Assembly: GCF_014636865.1 (NCBI RefSeq) | Contig: NZ_BMER01000006.1 | Coordinates: 366,548-430,547, forward strand | DNA length: 64,000 bases | Reading direction: 5' to 3' | Source: Parapedobacter pyrenivorans | Lineage (GTDB): Bacteria > Bacteroidota > Bacteroidia > Sphingobacteriales > Sphingobacteriaceae | Shown here: positions 35,689 through 44,500 of the stretch, in pieces | Numbering within the stretch: the first letter of the stretch is position 1 | Layout: the number at the start of each line of letters is the position of its first letter | Made by a program: the position numbers and the translations under genes | Notes under the pieces: generated by a model | Databases searched by the model: none | What the model saw: the letters and a program-made list of their open reading frames with translations, nothing else | What the model was told of the DNA's origin: nothing

Positions 35689-37845
35689 CTATTTATTGGG
35701 TTTATCTCCCATCTGCAGCTCCAACACGCCACCCGTCAGCAACTGCTCGTGCGTAAAAAACAACCCATCCAATGGGGTGCCGTTGAGCCTGGCTTCTTGC
35801 ACATATATATTTGCTGTCGAATTGCCCCGCGCAATGACCTTAAACTCGTTGCCATTTGGCAGTTGGATGGCTACCTCTTCAAACGAAGGGCTACCGATGG
35901 TATAGGTCGGTACGCCCGGTGTTACCTGAAAGAAGCCCATCATGGAGAACACCACCCATGCAGACATCGCTCCACCGTCTTCATCGCCGGGCATACCGAA
36001 TACATTGTCGGTAAACCAGGTATCGATGAGCATCCGGATACGCTTTTGGGTTTTCCAGGGTGAACCGAGGTAGTTATACAGGTATGGAATATGCAAGCTT
36101 GGTTCATTTCCCATCACAAACTGTCCCACCAATCCCGACGCATCGGGCTGAATCGCCCAGAATTTCCATTTGGACAACCCCAAGTCTTGACGGAATAATT
36201 GATCCAGCTTAGCTTCGGCGGCTTGTTTTCCACCCATCAGGCCAAACAACCCATCCAAATCGTGCTTCACATGCCAGTTGTAGGTATAGGCATTCACTTC
36301 GGTGAAGTACTCCCTGCCCGATAGGCTCGGGTCATAAGGTTCTACCCATTCTCCAGCTGCATTTTTGGGCCATACCATCCCCCTATCCTCCCGGAATACG
36401 TTACGGTAAAACTGGGCGCGTTTTAAAAACAGGGGCTCCTCCCCGCTTTGGCCTGCAGGTTCTGCCAATTGGGCGATACACCAGTCGCTGAAACTGTTCT
36501 CCAACGTTACGGACACCGCCTGCCGTTTTTCCCAGTTCGGATCGACACGGCCAACGGTTTCGGGCTCACCGGGAGCCAACCCGGGCATATAGCCGTGCTC
36601 GTTGAAAAAATCATCCAGTTCGCTGGGAGGGCCATTCCGCCACGGAATCAGGGTAGCCTCCAATGAGTTCTTGCGTAGGCCCTCATAAGCCGTCTCTACG
36701 TCGAAATCACGCAAGCCTTTCGCCCATGCGTCGGCCATCCACGCCGAGGCGTGATTACCCACCATTGCCGGCCAATCACCGAATACGACGGCAAACGAAG
36801 GCATCCATCCGGATTGTTTATACATTTCGATATACGATCTGATCATCGCTTGATCCTTTTCAGGATCTAAGATCATGTTCAATGGATGGTGAGCGATATA
36901 GGAATCCCATACCCAATTATCCATAAAAAACGGCTCGTCGGAAGTATGTACGCGTTGATCAAAACCACTGAAATATTGACCATGTTCATTGATGTCAACC
37001 ATGCGCTCATAAGTGCGGTATAATGCCGTATAAAAAACACGCTTATGCGTATCGCTCCCCACGACATTGATCTTCGATAGCGCATCGCGCCAAACGTCGA
37101 TGGCTTCCGACCTGATCGCTTCAAAGCCCTTGTCCGCAATTTCTATTTCGAGATTCGCCTTTGCTTGGGCTATACTGATAAAAGAGATGCCGTACTGCAT
37201 TTCCAGCACCCCGTTTGCCGACTTGACGGTTGCCAAAAGGTTCTTTTTTTGTTCAGCGCCTTGTTCATCGGTACCTTGGATCTTTCCATTAACCGTGGCA
37301 TAAAAGAAAACCTTCATTCCATTATAATCCTCCTCTCCAGCAAACGCACTTTCGCCCTCCGGCTTGATGAAGCCCGTGGCGTTTATGACCGAAAACCGGA
37401 GTCGGTGTGTGGTTGACTGGTCTGCATTGGTAATCCGAAAAACACCACTTTTGGCCGCGGGAGTCACGGCAACTCGGTCATAGTTCGTCGCGTCTACCAC
37501 TTCGTAGCAGTAGGGATGTGCTTCCTGCGCGTGTATATCAATCGCTGCCTGCCACGGATCGCCTTCAGCAAATACCGGCGAAAAGGAAAAGGCCGAACCT
37601 ATCCGGTGTGAAACGACCGTCAACGGGAATCCCGCTATCCGATCATCCAATTCGTCTTTCTTCGACGGATGGACACGCAACATACTATTGGGCAGATGCA
37701 CCAGCGGCCGCGTAGGCTCCAAAATCAACCCAACCCCCCCAATCGTCGGATCCACATAATCCAAAATCGATTTTCGATTTTCCTGGCCATTGCCTCTCAC
37801 GAAAAGCAATCCGACAAATACGCTAATTATTATATACCTTTGCAT
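35689..37845 (-). CDS. GH92-family protein, tandem paralogue 1 (operon leader)
   Basis: A 718-residue secreted GH92 with a Sec signal (IIISVFVGLLFVRGNGQ). Presumed catalytic acid E516 lies in FTEVNAYTYNW, base pair D621/D623 in MPGDEDGGAMSAW. Like its neighbour it lacks the His-Glu pair and carries AIQPDASGLVG instead. It is the first gene of the 14-gene PUL operon, with a TATATTTG promoter and operator site C just upstream. Long runs are identical to paralogue 2, while the C-terminal 60 residues and the signal region differ, so the duplication is not brand new. Confidence 0.9.
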   Translation of the reverse strand: MQRYIIISVFVGLLFVRGNGQENRKSILDYVDPTIGGVGLILEPTRPLVHLPNSMLRVHPSKKDELDDRIAGFPLTVVSHRIGSAFSFSPVFAEGDPWQAAIDIHAQEAHPYCYEVVDATNYDRVAVTPAAKSGVFRITNADQSTTHRLRFSVINATGFIKPEGESAFAGEEDYNGMKVFFYATVNGKIQGTDEQGAEQKKNLLATVKSANGVLEMQYGISFISIAQAKANLEIEIADKGFEAIRSEAIDVWRDALSKINVVGSDTHKRVFYTALYRTYERMVDINEHGQYFSGFDQRVHTSDEPFFMDNWVWDSYIAHHPLNMILDPEKDQAMIRSYIEMYKQSGWMPSFAVVFGDWPAMVGNHASAWMADAWAKGLRDFDVETAYEGLRKNSLEATLIPWRNGPPSELDDFFNEHGYMPGLAPGEPETVGRVDPNWEKRQAVSVTLENSFSDWCIAQLAEPAGQSGEEPLFLKRAQFYRNVFREDRGMVWPKNAAGEWVEPYDPSLSGREYFTEVNAYTYNWHVKHDLDGLFGLMGGKQAAEAKLDQLFRQDLGLSKWKFWAIQPDASGLVGQFVMGNEPSLHIPYLYNYLGSPWKTQKRIRMLIDTWFTDNVFGMPGDEDGGAMSAWVVFSMMGFFQVTPGVPTYTIGSPSFEEVAIQLPNGNEFKVIARGNSTANIYVQEARLNGTPLDGLFFTHEQLLTGGVLELQMGDKPNK

Positions 37846-37893
37846 TCTTGTATTTACAGGTTCTAAAAAAACTGGTTACTCACAACTCAAAAA

Positions 37894-37901
37894 CAAATAT
37901 A
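37894..37901 (-). promoter_or_regulatory. Candidate -7 element of the GH92 PUL promoter
   Basis: Minus strand TATATTTG, 48 bp before the GH92 ATG and exactly 19 bp from the TTG in the distal arm of operator C. The layout is the same as at the PSD1 promoter. Confidence 0.68.
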
Positions 37902-37910
37902 CAAAGCAAA

Positions 37911-37924
37911 CTTGTATATACAAG
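37911..37924. promoter_or_regulatory. GntR operator, site C
   Basis: Perfect CTTGTATATACAAG palindrome, 65 bp before the GH92 operon start. Its distal arm supplies the likely -33 TTG, so a bound repressor would block RNA polymerase. Confidence 0.88.
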
Positions 37925-38046
37925 AAAAAATTAAACAAACACCGTTCACAACCAATTGCCAGTTATTCAAAATTCAAACTAACATATTGCAAAAAAGGCA
38001 CTTGAGTTAAAACTAACAATAGAAAAAAATACAAAAAAAATTTCAT

Positions 38047-38062
38047 ATTTGTATATACAAGT
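38047..38062. promoter_or_regulatory. GntR operator, site D (autoregulatory)
   Basis: ATTTGTATATACAAGT, one mismatch in the left arm relative to site A, 58 bp before the gntR start. The overlapping CATATTTG (38044-38051, plus strand) is a one-mismatch -7 element, so the repressor would sit directly on its own promoter. Confidence 0.8.
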
Positions 38063-38120
38063 ATTAATATTGCATCAAAGCAAAACGGGTCATCCAATTT
38101 GTCCCACTTAAACGACACAT

Positions 38121-38837
38121 ATGGTTAAAGAAGCGAACACTCCCATTTACAAAACCTTAATCAGCGATTTAAAAAAGCAGATTGATGATGGACATTATAA
38201 GAAAGGTGATCTATTACCCTCTGAAAACGAGTTGTGCAAAACCTATAATACCACCCGTCCAACGGTCCGGCAAGCGCTTAGCGAGTTGATCAGGCTGGGT
38301 TATATCGTACGGCATCATGGCAAAGGAAGTATAGTCTCCGAACCCAAAAGCGGATTGGGTATCCTATCCATCAAAGGATCAACGGCAGGTGTCGGCAAAA
38401 AAAATCTCCGCACGCAGATCTTGGCCAAAACACAAAAAACCACGTGGCCAGCCGATTTTCCATATGAGTTGTCCGCCATCCAGTCTGAAGCCGGATGCCT
38501 GTATCTCGCGCGTCTGAGGCATGTCAATGGGCTGCCCACACTGTATGAAGAAACGTACATTACCGACATTGACTTACCTCGGTTCACGATGCACAACCTG
38601 GAGAAGCATTCGTTATTTGAAACGCTGAATAAATACCATAAGGTGGAGATCAAAGAAGGGGAGCAAAAGATATGGGCAGTTTCCGCCGACAAAAATCTGG
38701 CTGAATTACTCGCTGTAAAAACGGGCAAGCCCATACTTCACATGAAACGCAGCATGCAGACAAACCGGCCCCACCTTACCATCTACTCCTTCCTTTATTG
38801 CAACACGGAAGAATATTTCATTCAGGATTACTTTTAG
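38121..38837 (+). CDS. GntR-family repressor, HutC subfamily (wHTH + UTRA)
   Basis: A 238-residue regulator. Residues about 8-75 form the GntR winged helix (QIDDGHYKKGDLLPSENELC, TTRPTVRQALSELIRLGYIV, HHGKGSIV). The rest is a UTRA ligand domain (ARLRHVNGLPTLYEETYI, EQKIWAVSADKNLAELL, LHMKRSMQTNRPHL). UTRA domains bind small sugars or sugar phosphates; the effector may be mannose-6-P, fructose-1-P or another pathway intermediate. It is transcribed away from the GH92 operon and is the only regulator in region 1. Its own promoter and four others carry the palindrome expected for HutC proteins, so it is the probable local master repressor of this PUL. GntR control instead of HTCS, SusR or ECF control is unusual for a SusCD locus. 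Confidence 0.93.
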   Translation: MVKEANTPIYKTLISDLKKQIDDGHYKKGDLLPSENELCKTYNTTRPTVRQALSELIRLGYIVRHHGKGSIVSEPKSGLGILSIKGSTAGVGKKNLRTQILAKTQKTTWPADFPYELSAIQSEAGCLYLARLRHVNGLPTLYEETYITDIDLPRFTMHNLEKHSLFETLNKYHKVEIKEGEQKIWAVSADKNLAELLAVKTGKPILHMKRSMQTNRPHLTIYSFLYCNTEEYFIQDYF

Positions 38838-38853
38838 TGCTCGGCACCCACGG

Positions 38854-39960
38854 TCAGTTCAGGTATTGCTCAATGTAGGGGTATAGATGCTTTGCATACC
38901 GCATAAATCCCAAATCGGTGAAATGGACGCCGTCTACCGTCGCCTCATGATCTGTGCCGATCATACCCGATGCAGGCACGATGTGGATATGCTGTTCGCC
39001 CTTAGCCACCAGCCGATGGAACACCGCGTGCAACGCTGCATTTTTGTCGGCTACCGTCTTCTTGGTTTGATTATCAAATTCCGCTTGCGGATAGCGCGGG
39101 TTTTCAACGAAAAGGATCGTGGTATGGGGTGCTTTTTGACGGACTATCCGGTAAAATTCTTCCAGTTTTTCCTCGATCAGCCCCACATCTACATTCGGCA
39201 TAAAATCGAGGATGATCAACGAGGCTTCGCGGGAACCGATGAGTTCCGCAATATCATAATCAAGTCGCGCATTGCCGCTAAATCCGAGGTTCACAAATTC
39301 GCGATTAAACCAGCGGCTCAATATACTCACGTGCGCCATCCCCGGCCGGGATGCGCAACCGCCCTGTTGGATACTCGTGCCGTAGCAGACCACAGGCTTC
39401 GTAGAAACCGGCAGATCAAGCGAGGGTGGGCTGAGCAACGCCAACGAATCAATTCCGATCTGCAGATCCACGACGCCATCGTATAACGGAAAATATAACA
39501 TAAACTCCTTGAGGGTGGTGTCCATATTGGCAACAATAACAGCCTCATTGGTTAGGCTATTCACCTGCGGTCGGGCCGAATTGACAAACACCCACTGATT
39601 ATCCTTCAGACCATATAAATCGAATCCCTTAGCTCCGGTTTCCGTCATGTGATTCATCATCCGGTTTTGATACAGCGTCCATTTCAACCCAACAGACGTC
39701 GTGTTTGATTTGAACCGCAGGTACAAGCCCGCTGTATTTTTCCCGAGATCCCAAACCGCCTCCCGCGAATGATCCTTTAGTGTGGCGGGCAATCGCTCAT
39801 AGCGCGTTTCCGTTTGCCCGGATATTTTCCCAAACAAAGGGAGTGATTCGACATGTTGATACTGAAGCTGGGCCCTTACAGGAAAACAGCAACCCAGTAG
39901 CCCGATAATTAATGAAAGTCTGACCATGTTCCGTAAGCCAATCCAACTGTTAGTGGCCAT
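38854..39960 (-). CDS. SGNH-family esterase with GxDLY N-terminal domain
   Basis: Up to 368 residues. The ATG at 39960 overlaps the MFS gene stop; an in-frame ATG at 39927 (MVRLSLIIGLLGCCFPVRAQ) gives a perfect Sec signal and may be the true start. The N-terminal beta-sandwich contains GFDLYGL, the GxDLY motif. The SGNH domain shows YGTSIQQGGCASRPG with the nucleophile Ser, NLGFSGNARLD (block II/III Gly-Asn) and DGVHFTDLGF with the catalytic Asp-His pair. Enzymes of this kind deacetylate polysaccharides; removing acetyl groups from mannan before GH92 attack would fit. It faces the gntR gene tail to tail with a 16-bp gap. Confidence 0.88.
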   Translation of the reverse strand: MATNSWIGLRNMVRLSLIIGLLGCCFPVRAQLQYQHVESLPLFGKISGQTETRYERLPATLKDHSREAVWDLGKNTAGLYLRFKSNTTSVGLKWTLYQNRMMNHMTETGAKGFDLYGLKDNQWVFVNSARPQVNSLTNEAVIVANMDTTLKEFMLYFPLYDGVVDLQIGIDSLALLSPPSLDLPVSTKPVVCYGTSIQQGGCASRPGMAHVSILSRWFNREFVNLGFSGNARLDYDIAELIGSREASLIILDFMPNVDVGLIEEKLEEFYRIVRQKAPHTTILFVENPRYPQAEFDNQTKKTVADKNAALHAVFHRLVAKGEQHIHIVPASGMIGTDHEATVDGVHFTDLGFMRYAKHLYPYIEQYLN

Positions 39961-41368
39961 CGGCTACCGGCTCGGACCGCGTGACCTTGCCCAACCTCCG
40001 CCCGCAAAACAACCCATAGCCCGCAATATAGGCATAACATACGGCAGGTATGATGAAGGAAGGTTTAAGTCCTATTGAATCCGCCATCCATCCCTGCAAC
40101 AAGGGGATGAGTGCACCCCCAAGGATTCCCATCACCAGCAGGGAAGCCCCCTGGCTGGTATGTGCACCCAGGCCGGTAATTGCCAGCGTAAAAATGTTTG
40201 ACCACATAATGGAATTGAACAATCCAACGGCCAATAAGGTCCACATCGCCCAGCTACCCGTGCCCAATACCGTAGCCAGTATCAAGGCGATGTTCGCCAC
40301 CGCGAAAATCATCAACGCCCGCGCTGCCACAGACCGGCCGATGGCAAAAGCGGCAAAGTTGAGCACAATAAACACGATGAATGTGGAAATCTGCCCGAAC
40401 GTTAGATCAACGATGCTGTAGATGACCAGGAACACCGCAGCGGCAGTCAGCACCATATAAAGCGCCTTCTTCATCCCATCCAATTTATCGTTCAATGAAA
40501 TCGACCCCAGGAAACGGCCGATCATCGCTCCGCCCCAATACACGGCGAGGTAATTTTTGCCGGCTTGCTCGTCGAGCCCCATGATGTCGGGTTGGCTGAT
40601 AAAACTGATGATCAGGCTACCGATAGCCACTTCAGCACCCACATAAAAAAAGATAGCCATTACACCTCCGCGCAGTTGCGGAAAAGCCAATGCACCGAGT
40701 TTGCCTCCGGTCACCTCTTCCGCCTTAAACCGAGGCAGCTTGATGGCCTTTACAAATACGGCCAGCAAGATGAAAAGCAAGCCGAATATCAGATACGGTA
40801 TCTTGGTGGCCTCCGGCGTAATCTTACCGCCTTCGGCAAAAAACTCGAAAATCAGGTACCCGCCCAATACAGGAGCAATGGTCGTGCCCAACGAATTAAA
40901 AGCCTGCGCGAGATTGAGCCTGCTTGAAGCCCCTTCAGGCCGACCGAGGATGGCCACATAGGGATTCGCAGAGATTTGCAATAAGGTAAAGCCCAAGCCA
41001 AGCGTAAAAAGTGCCATCAAAAACATCGGATATACCGCCATGATTTCCGCGGGATAGAACAGTACACATCCCAATGCGGAAATCAACAAACCGATGATGA
41101 TCCCACCTTTGTAGCCGATTTTATTAATGGGGTCGCCATACACATAAGAAACCGCAAAATAAATGACGGACCCAATGAAATAAGCACCGAAAAATGCAAA
41201 TTGCACCAGCATCGCCTGAAAGTAATTGAGCTGAAACAGCTCCTTGAGATGCGGAATCAGGATATCGTTCATGCAGGTAATAAATCCCCACATGAAAAAC
41301 AATGTGGTCAGTGTAGCCAAAGAAACGCTGTAATTTGATTGAGTTGCTGGAGGTGTTGTATTTCCCAT
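39950..41368 (-). CDS. FucP-type sugar:H+ symporter (MFS/FHS family)
   Basis: From ATG 41368 (MGNTTPPATQS) the protein has about 472 residues and 12 membrane segments. Family features: FMWGFITCMNDILIPHLK in TM1, GFTLLQISANPYVAILG, RLNLAQAFNSLGT, and GGALIPLLQGWMADS. The closest described group is the FHS family (fucose, galactose, glucose/mannose permeases; FucP, GluP). A frame extending upstream to 41491 would swallow the GntR operator, so the shorter start is right. Inner-membrane importer for the monosaccharide freed by the GH92 enzymes, most likely mannose (inference). Confidence 0.9.
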   Translation of the reverse strand: MGNTTPPATQSNYSVSLATLTTLFFMWGFITCMNDILIPHLKELFQLNYFQAMLVQFAFFGAYFIGSVIYFAVSYVYGDPINKIGYKGGIIIGLLISALGCVLFYPAEIMAVYPMFLMALFTLGLGFTLLQISANPYVAILGRPEGASSRLNLAQAFNSLGTTIAPVLGGYLIFEFFAEGGKITPEATKIPYLIFGLLFILLAVFVKAIKLPRFKAEEVTGGKLGALAFPQLRGGVMAIFFYVGAEVAIGSLIISFISQPDIMGLDEQAGKNYLAVYWGGAMIGRFLGSISLNDKLDGMKKALYMVLTAAAVFLVIYSIVDLTFGQISTFIVFIVLNFAAFAIGRSVAARALMIFAVANIALILATVLGTGSWAMWTLLAVGLFNSIMWSNIFTLAITGLGAHTSQGASLLVMGILGGALIPLLQGWMADSIGLKPSFIIPAVCYAYIAGYGLFCGRRLGKVTRSEPVADGH

Positions 41369-41389
41369 TCGTGTTGGTTTATAATATGC

Positions 41390-41397
41390 CAAATATG
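41390..41397 (-). promoter_or_regulatory. Candidate -7 element of the fucP-type transporter promoter
   Basis: Minus strand CATATTTG, one mismatch to TAnnTTTG, 21 bp before the corrected ATG (41368) and 20 bp from the TTG of operator E. Same architecture as sites B and C. Confidence 0.6.
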
Positions 41398-41407
41398 AAA
41401 ACTTAAT

Positions 41408-41421
41408 CTTGTATATACAAG
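41408..41421. promoter_or_regulatory. GntR operator, site E
   Basis: Perfect CTTGTATATACAAG, 39 bp before the transporter ATG. It lies 58 bp from the divergent purL -7 element, far enough that purL should not be repressed. Confidence 0.88.
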
Positions 41422-41478
41422 TTAAATGTATTAAAAAGTAAAACCCTAAATCATCGCGAATTTCGCTAAAATTAGTCG

Positions 41479-41486
41479 TATCTTTG
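41479..41486 (+). promoter_or_regulatory. purL promoter -7 element
   Basis: TATCTTTG followed by CA, an exact TAnnTTTG match on the plus strand. Transcription would begin about 41490, which rules out translation from codons around 41484 and supports the ATG at 41520. Confidence 0.7.
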
Positions 41487-41519
41487 CACAAAGATTTCTA
41501 CGCTTCGAGGATAACACTG

Positions 41520-44500
41520 ATGATTCATTTCTTTGTGAACCCAAAAAACACCGTTTACGGTGTCCAAACCGAATCAGCGCTCGCCGCTGAAGACATTTCA
41601 AAACTCAACTGGCTTTTCGGAAATGCCACGAAACTCAACGAGGAAACCGTGGCCGGTCATTATGTTGGCCCGCGGGCTGCCATGGTCTCTCCCTGGAGTA
41701 CCAATGCCGTGGAGATTACCCAAAACATGGATATTCCTGGCATTATCCGTATTGAGGAGTATACGCCGGTAGCTGCCGATTTTGTCGATTTCGACCAAAT
41801 GGTTTCGCAGAAATTCGTGGGTCTCACCCAAAACCTGTATACCATTGGCATCAAACCCGAACCCATCAAGGAGGTAGCTGATATCGATGCCTACAATAAA
41901 CAAGAAGGGTTGGCCCTTAGCCCTGAGGAAGTGGAATACCTTCATCACCTTTCCGTAAGGATCGGCCGTAAATTAACGGATTCGGAAGTATTTGCCTTCT
42001 CGCAAGCCAACTCCGAACATTGCCGCCATAAAATCTTCAACGGCACGTTCGTCATCGATGGCGAAGCGCAGCCCACCTCGCTGTTCAAGCTGATCCGCAA
42101 GACTTCGGAAACCCATCCCAATGAAATTGTCTCCGCCTATAGCGACAACGTCGCGTTCATCAAGGGGCCACGCGTTACACAGTTTGCACCGAAGTCGGCT
42201 GACAAGCCCGATTTTTACACGGAGAAAGATTTCGACTCGGTCATCTCACTGAAGGCCGAAACCCACAATTTCCCAACCACGGTGGAACCCTTCGCGGGCG
42301 CTGCCACCGGTTCGGGCGGTGAAATCCGCGACCGCCTCGCTGGCGGCCAGGGCTCGTTGCCGCTAGCCGGCACGGCCATCTACATGACCGCCTATTCCCG
42401 CCTGCTGGCAGACCGCCCCTGGGAGCATGCGATGGATGCCCGCAACTGGCTTTACCAAACTCCCGTGGATATCCTCATCAAGGCATCCAATGGGGCATCA
42501 GATTTCGGCAACAAGTTCGGCCAACCACTCATCGCCGGGTCCGTCCTCACCTTTGAGCACGAGGAAGCCGGCCGCAAGCTGGGTTACGACAAGGTTATTA
42601 TGCTAGCTGGCGGTGTAGGCTACGGCAAATCCGACCAAGCCAAGAAACACACCCCCACAGCGGGCGATCAGCTCGTTGTGCTCGGCGGCGAAAATTACCG
42701 CATCGGTATGGGCGGCGCAGCGGTTTCTTCCGCTGAAACGGGCGCTTATGGCTCCGGTATCGAGCTGAATGCCATCCAGCGTTCCAACCCCGAAATGCAA
42801 AAACGTGCTGCCAATGCCGTCCGGGCATTTGTCGAATCGGACCACAATCCAATCGTCTCCATCCATGATCATGGCGCAGGCGGTCACCTCAACTGCCTCT
42901 CGGAGTTGGTAGAGGCAACCGGCGGTCACATCGATCTCGATAAGCTTCCCGTGGGCGACCCGACCCTCTCGGCAAAGGAAATCATCGGCAATGAATCGCA
43001 GGAGCGCCTGGGTCTCATCATCGGGCAGGGCGACCTCGCGCAGCTACGTACCGTAGCCGATCGGGAGCGCGCGCCGATGTATACCGTAGGTGAGGTAACC
43101 GACGACCAACGCTTCATCTTCCAATCAACGGCTACCCACGAAAAACCGCTTGATTACGCGCTGTCCGACTTCTTTGGCTCCTCACCGAAAACCGTGATGA
43201 ACGACCGGCGCATCGCCCGTACGTATACAGCCACCAGCTATGATACCGCCGCTATCCCCACCTACCTTACCCAATTACTGCAATTGGAAGCCGTAGCGTG
43301 CAAGGACTGGCTCACCAACAAGGTAGACCGCTGTGTGGGCGGCCGCGTGGCCAAACAGCAATGTGCCGGGCCGCTGCAGCTTCCACTCAACAACGTGGGC
43401 GTCATGGCCCTTGATTACCGCTCGGCTGAAGGCGTGGCCACCTCGGTGGGTCATTCACCGCTTACCGCGTTGATCGATCCCGTAGCCGGGTCCCGCAACG
43501 CCATCGGGGAGGCACTATCCAACCTCGTGTTCGCCCCCATCAAAAATGGGCTGGCGGGCGTATCCTTATCGGCCAACTGGATGTGGGCCTGCAACAACGA
43601 AGGCGAGGATGCCCGGCTGTATGACGCCGTCAAAGGCTGCTCCGACTTTGCCATTGCGTTGGGCATCAATATCCCCACAGGCAAGGATTCGCTATCCATG
43701 AAACAAAAATACCCCGACGGTGATGTCATCGCCCCCGGCACGGTCATCATCTCCGCGGCCGGTAATTGCACGGACATCAATGGCGTGGTAGAACCGGTAC
43801 TGAACAAGCAGGCAGGTTCCATATACTATATCAACCTATCCAAAGACACCTTCAAACTGGGGGGATCTTCATTCGCACAACTACGCAACAGCATCGGTGC
43901 CGAAGCACCCACCATACGGGATGCAGCATCCTTCAAAGCGGCATTCAATGCCATCCAGGCGCTTATTGGCCAGGGCCTCGTAGCTGCGGGGCACGACATT
44001 GGTTCTGGTGGTTTGGTAACCACGCTGCTGGAGCTGTGCTTTGCTGATGTAGATCTAGCGGCTCACTACGACCTCACCGGCCTCGGAGAAGTGGACTCGG
44101 CAAAGGCGCTCTTCAACGAAAATATCGCGGTGGTGCTGCAGGCCGCAGACGATCAGGCCTTCGAGCAATCCCTGGCCAACGCCGGCGTGGATGCAGTCAA
44201 AATCGGCACCGTTAAGACGGGCGACGAGGTTATTTTCACCAATCATGGCGATCGGTTTGCATTCCACGTCAGCGAGCTTCGCGACACGTGGTACAAGACC
44301 TCCTTCCTGCTCGACCGCAAGCAGACCAAAAATGGTCTGGCCGACGTACGTTTTGCCAACTATAAGGTTCAACCCCTTTCCTACCGATTCCCCGAGCACT
44401 TCACCGGCCGGAAGCCGGTGATCACGAGCGGCAAACCGCGCCCCAAGGCAGCGATCCTCCGCGAGAAGGGTTCCAATTCCGAACGCGAAATGGCCAACGC

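Larger units (their letters stand above)
37846..38120. other. Divergent regulatory region between GH92 operon and gntR
   Basis: A 275-bp AT-rich intergenic stretch that carries two GntR operators (37911-37924 and 38047-38062) and the outward promoters of the PUL operon and of the regulator. No open reading frame of interest. Confidence 0.85.

Noticed and set aside
38838..38853. Bidirectional terminator between gntR and the SGNH gene
   Set aside because: The gap is 16 bp and no hairpin with a T-run is visible.
41369..41491. N-terminal extension of the FucP-type transporter
   Set aside because: It would contain operator E and the promoter and has no family similarity; ATG 41368 is used.
41484..41519. 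Upstream purL start (TTG)
   Set aside because: It lies inside the TATCTTTG promoter element, so it cannot be in the transcript; ATG 41520 matches the family.
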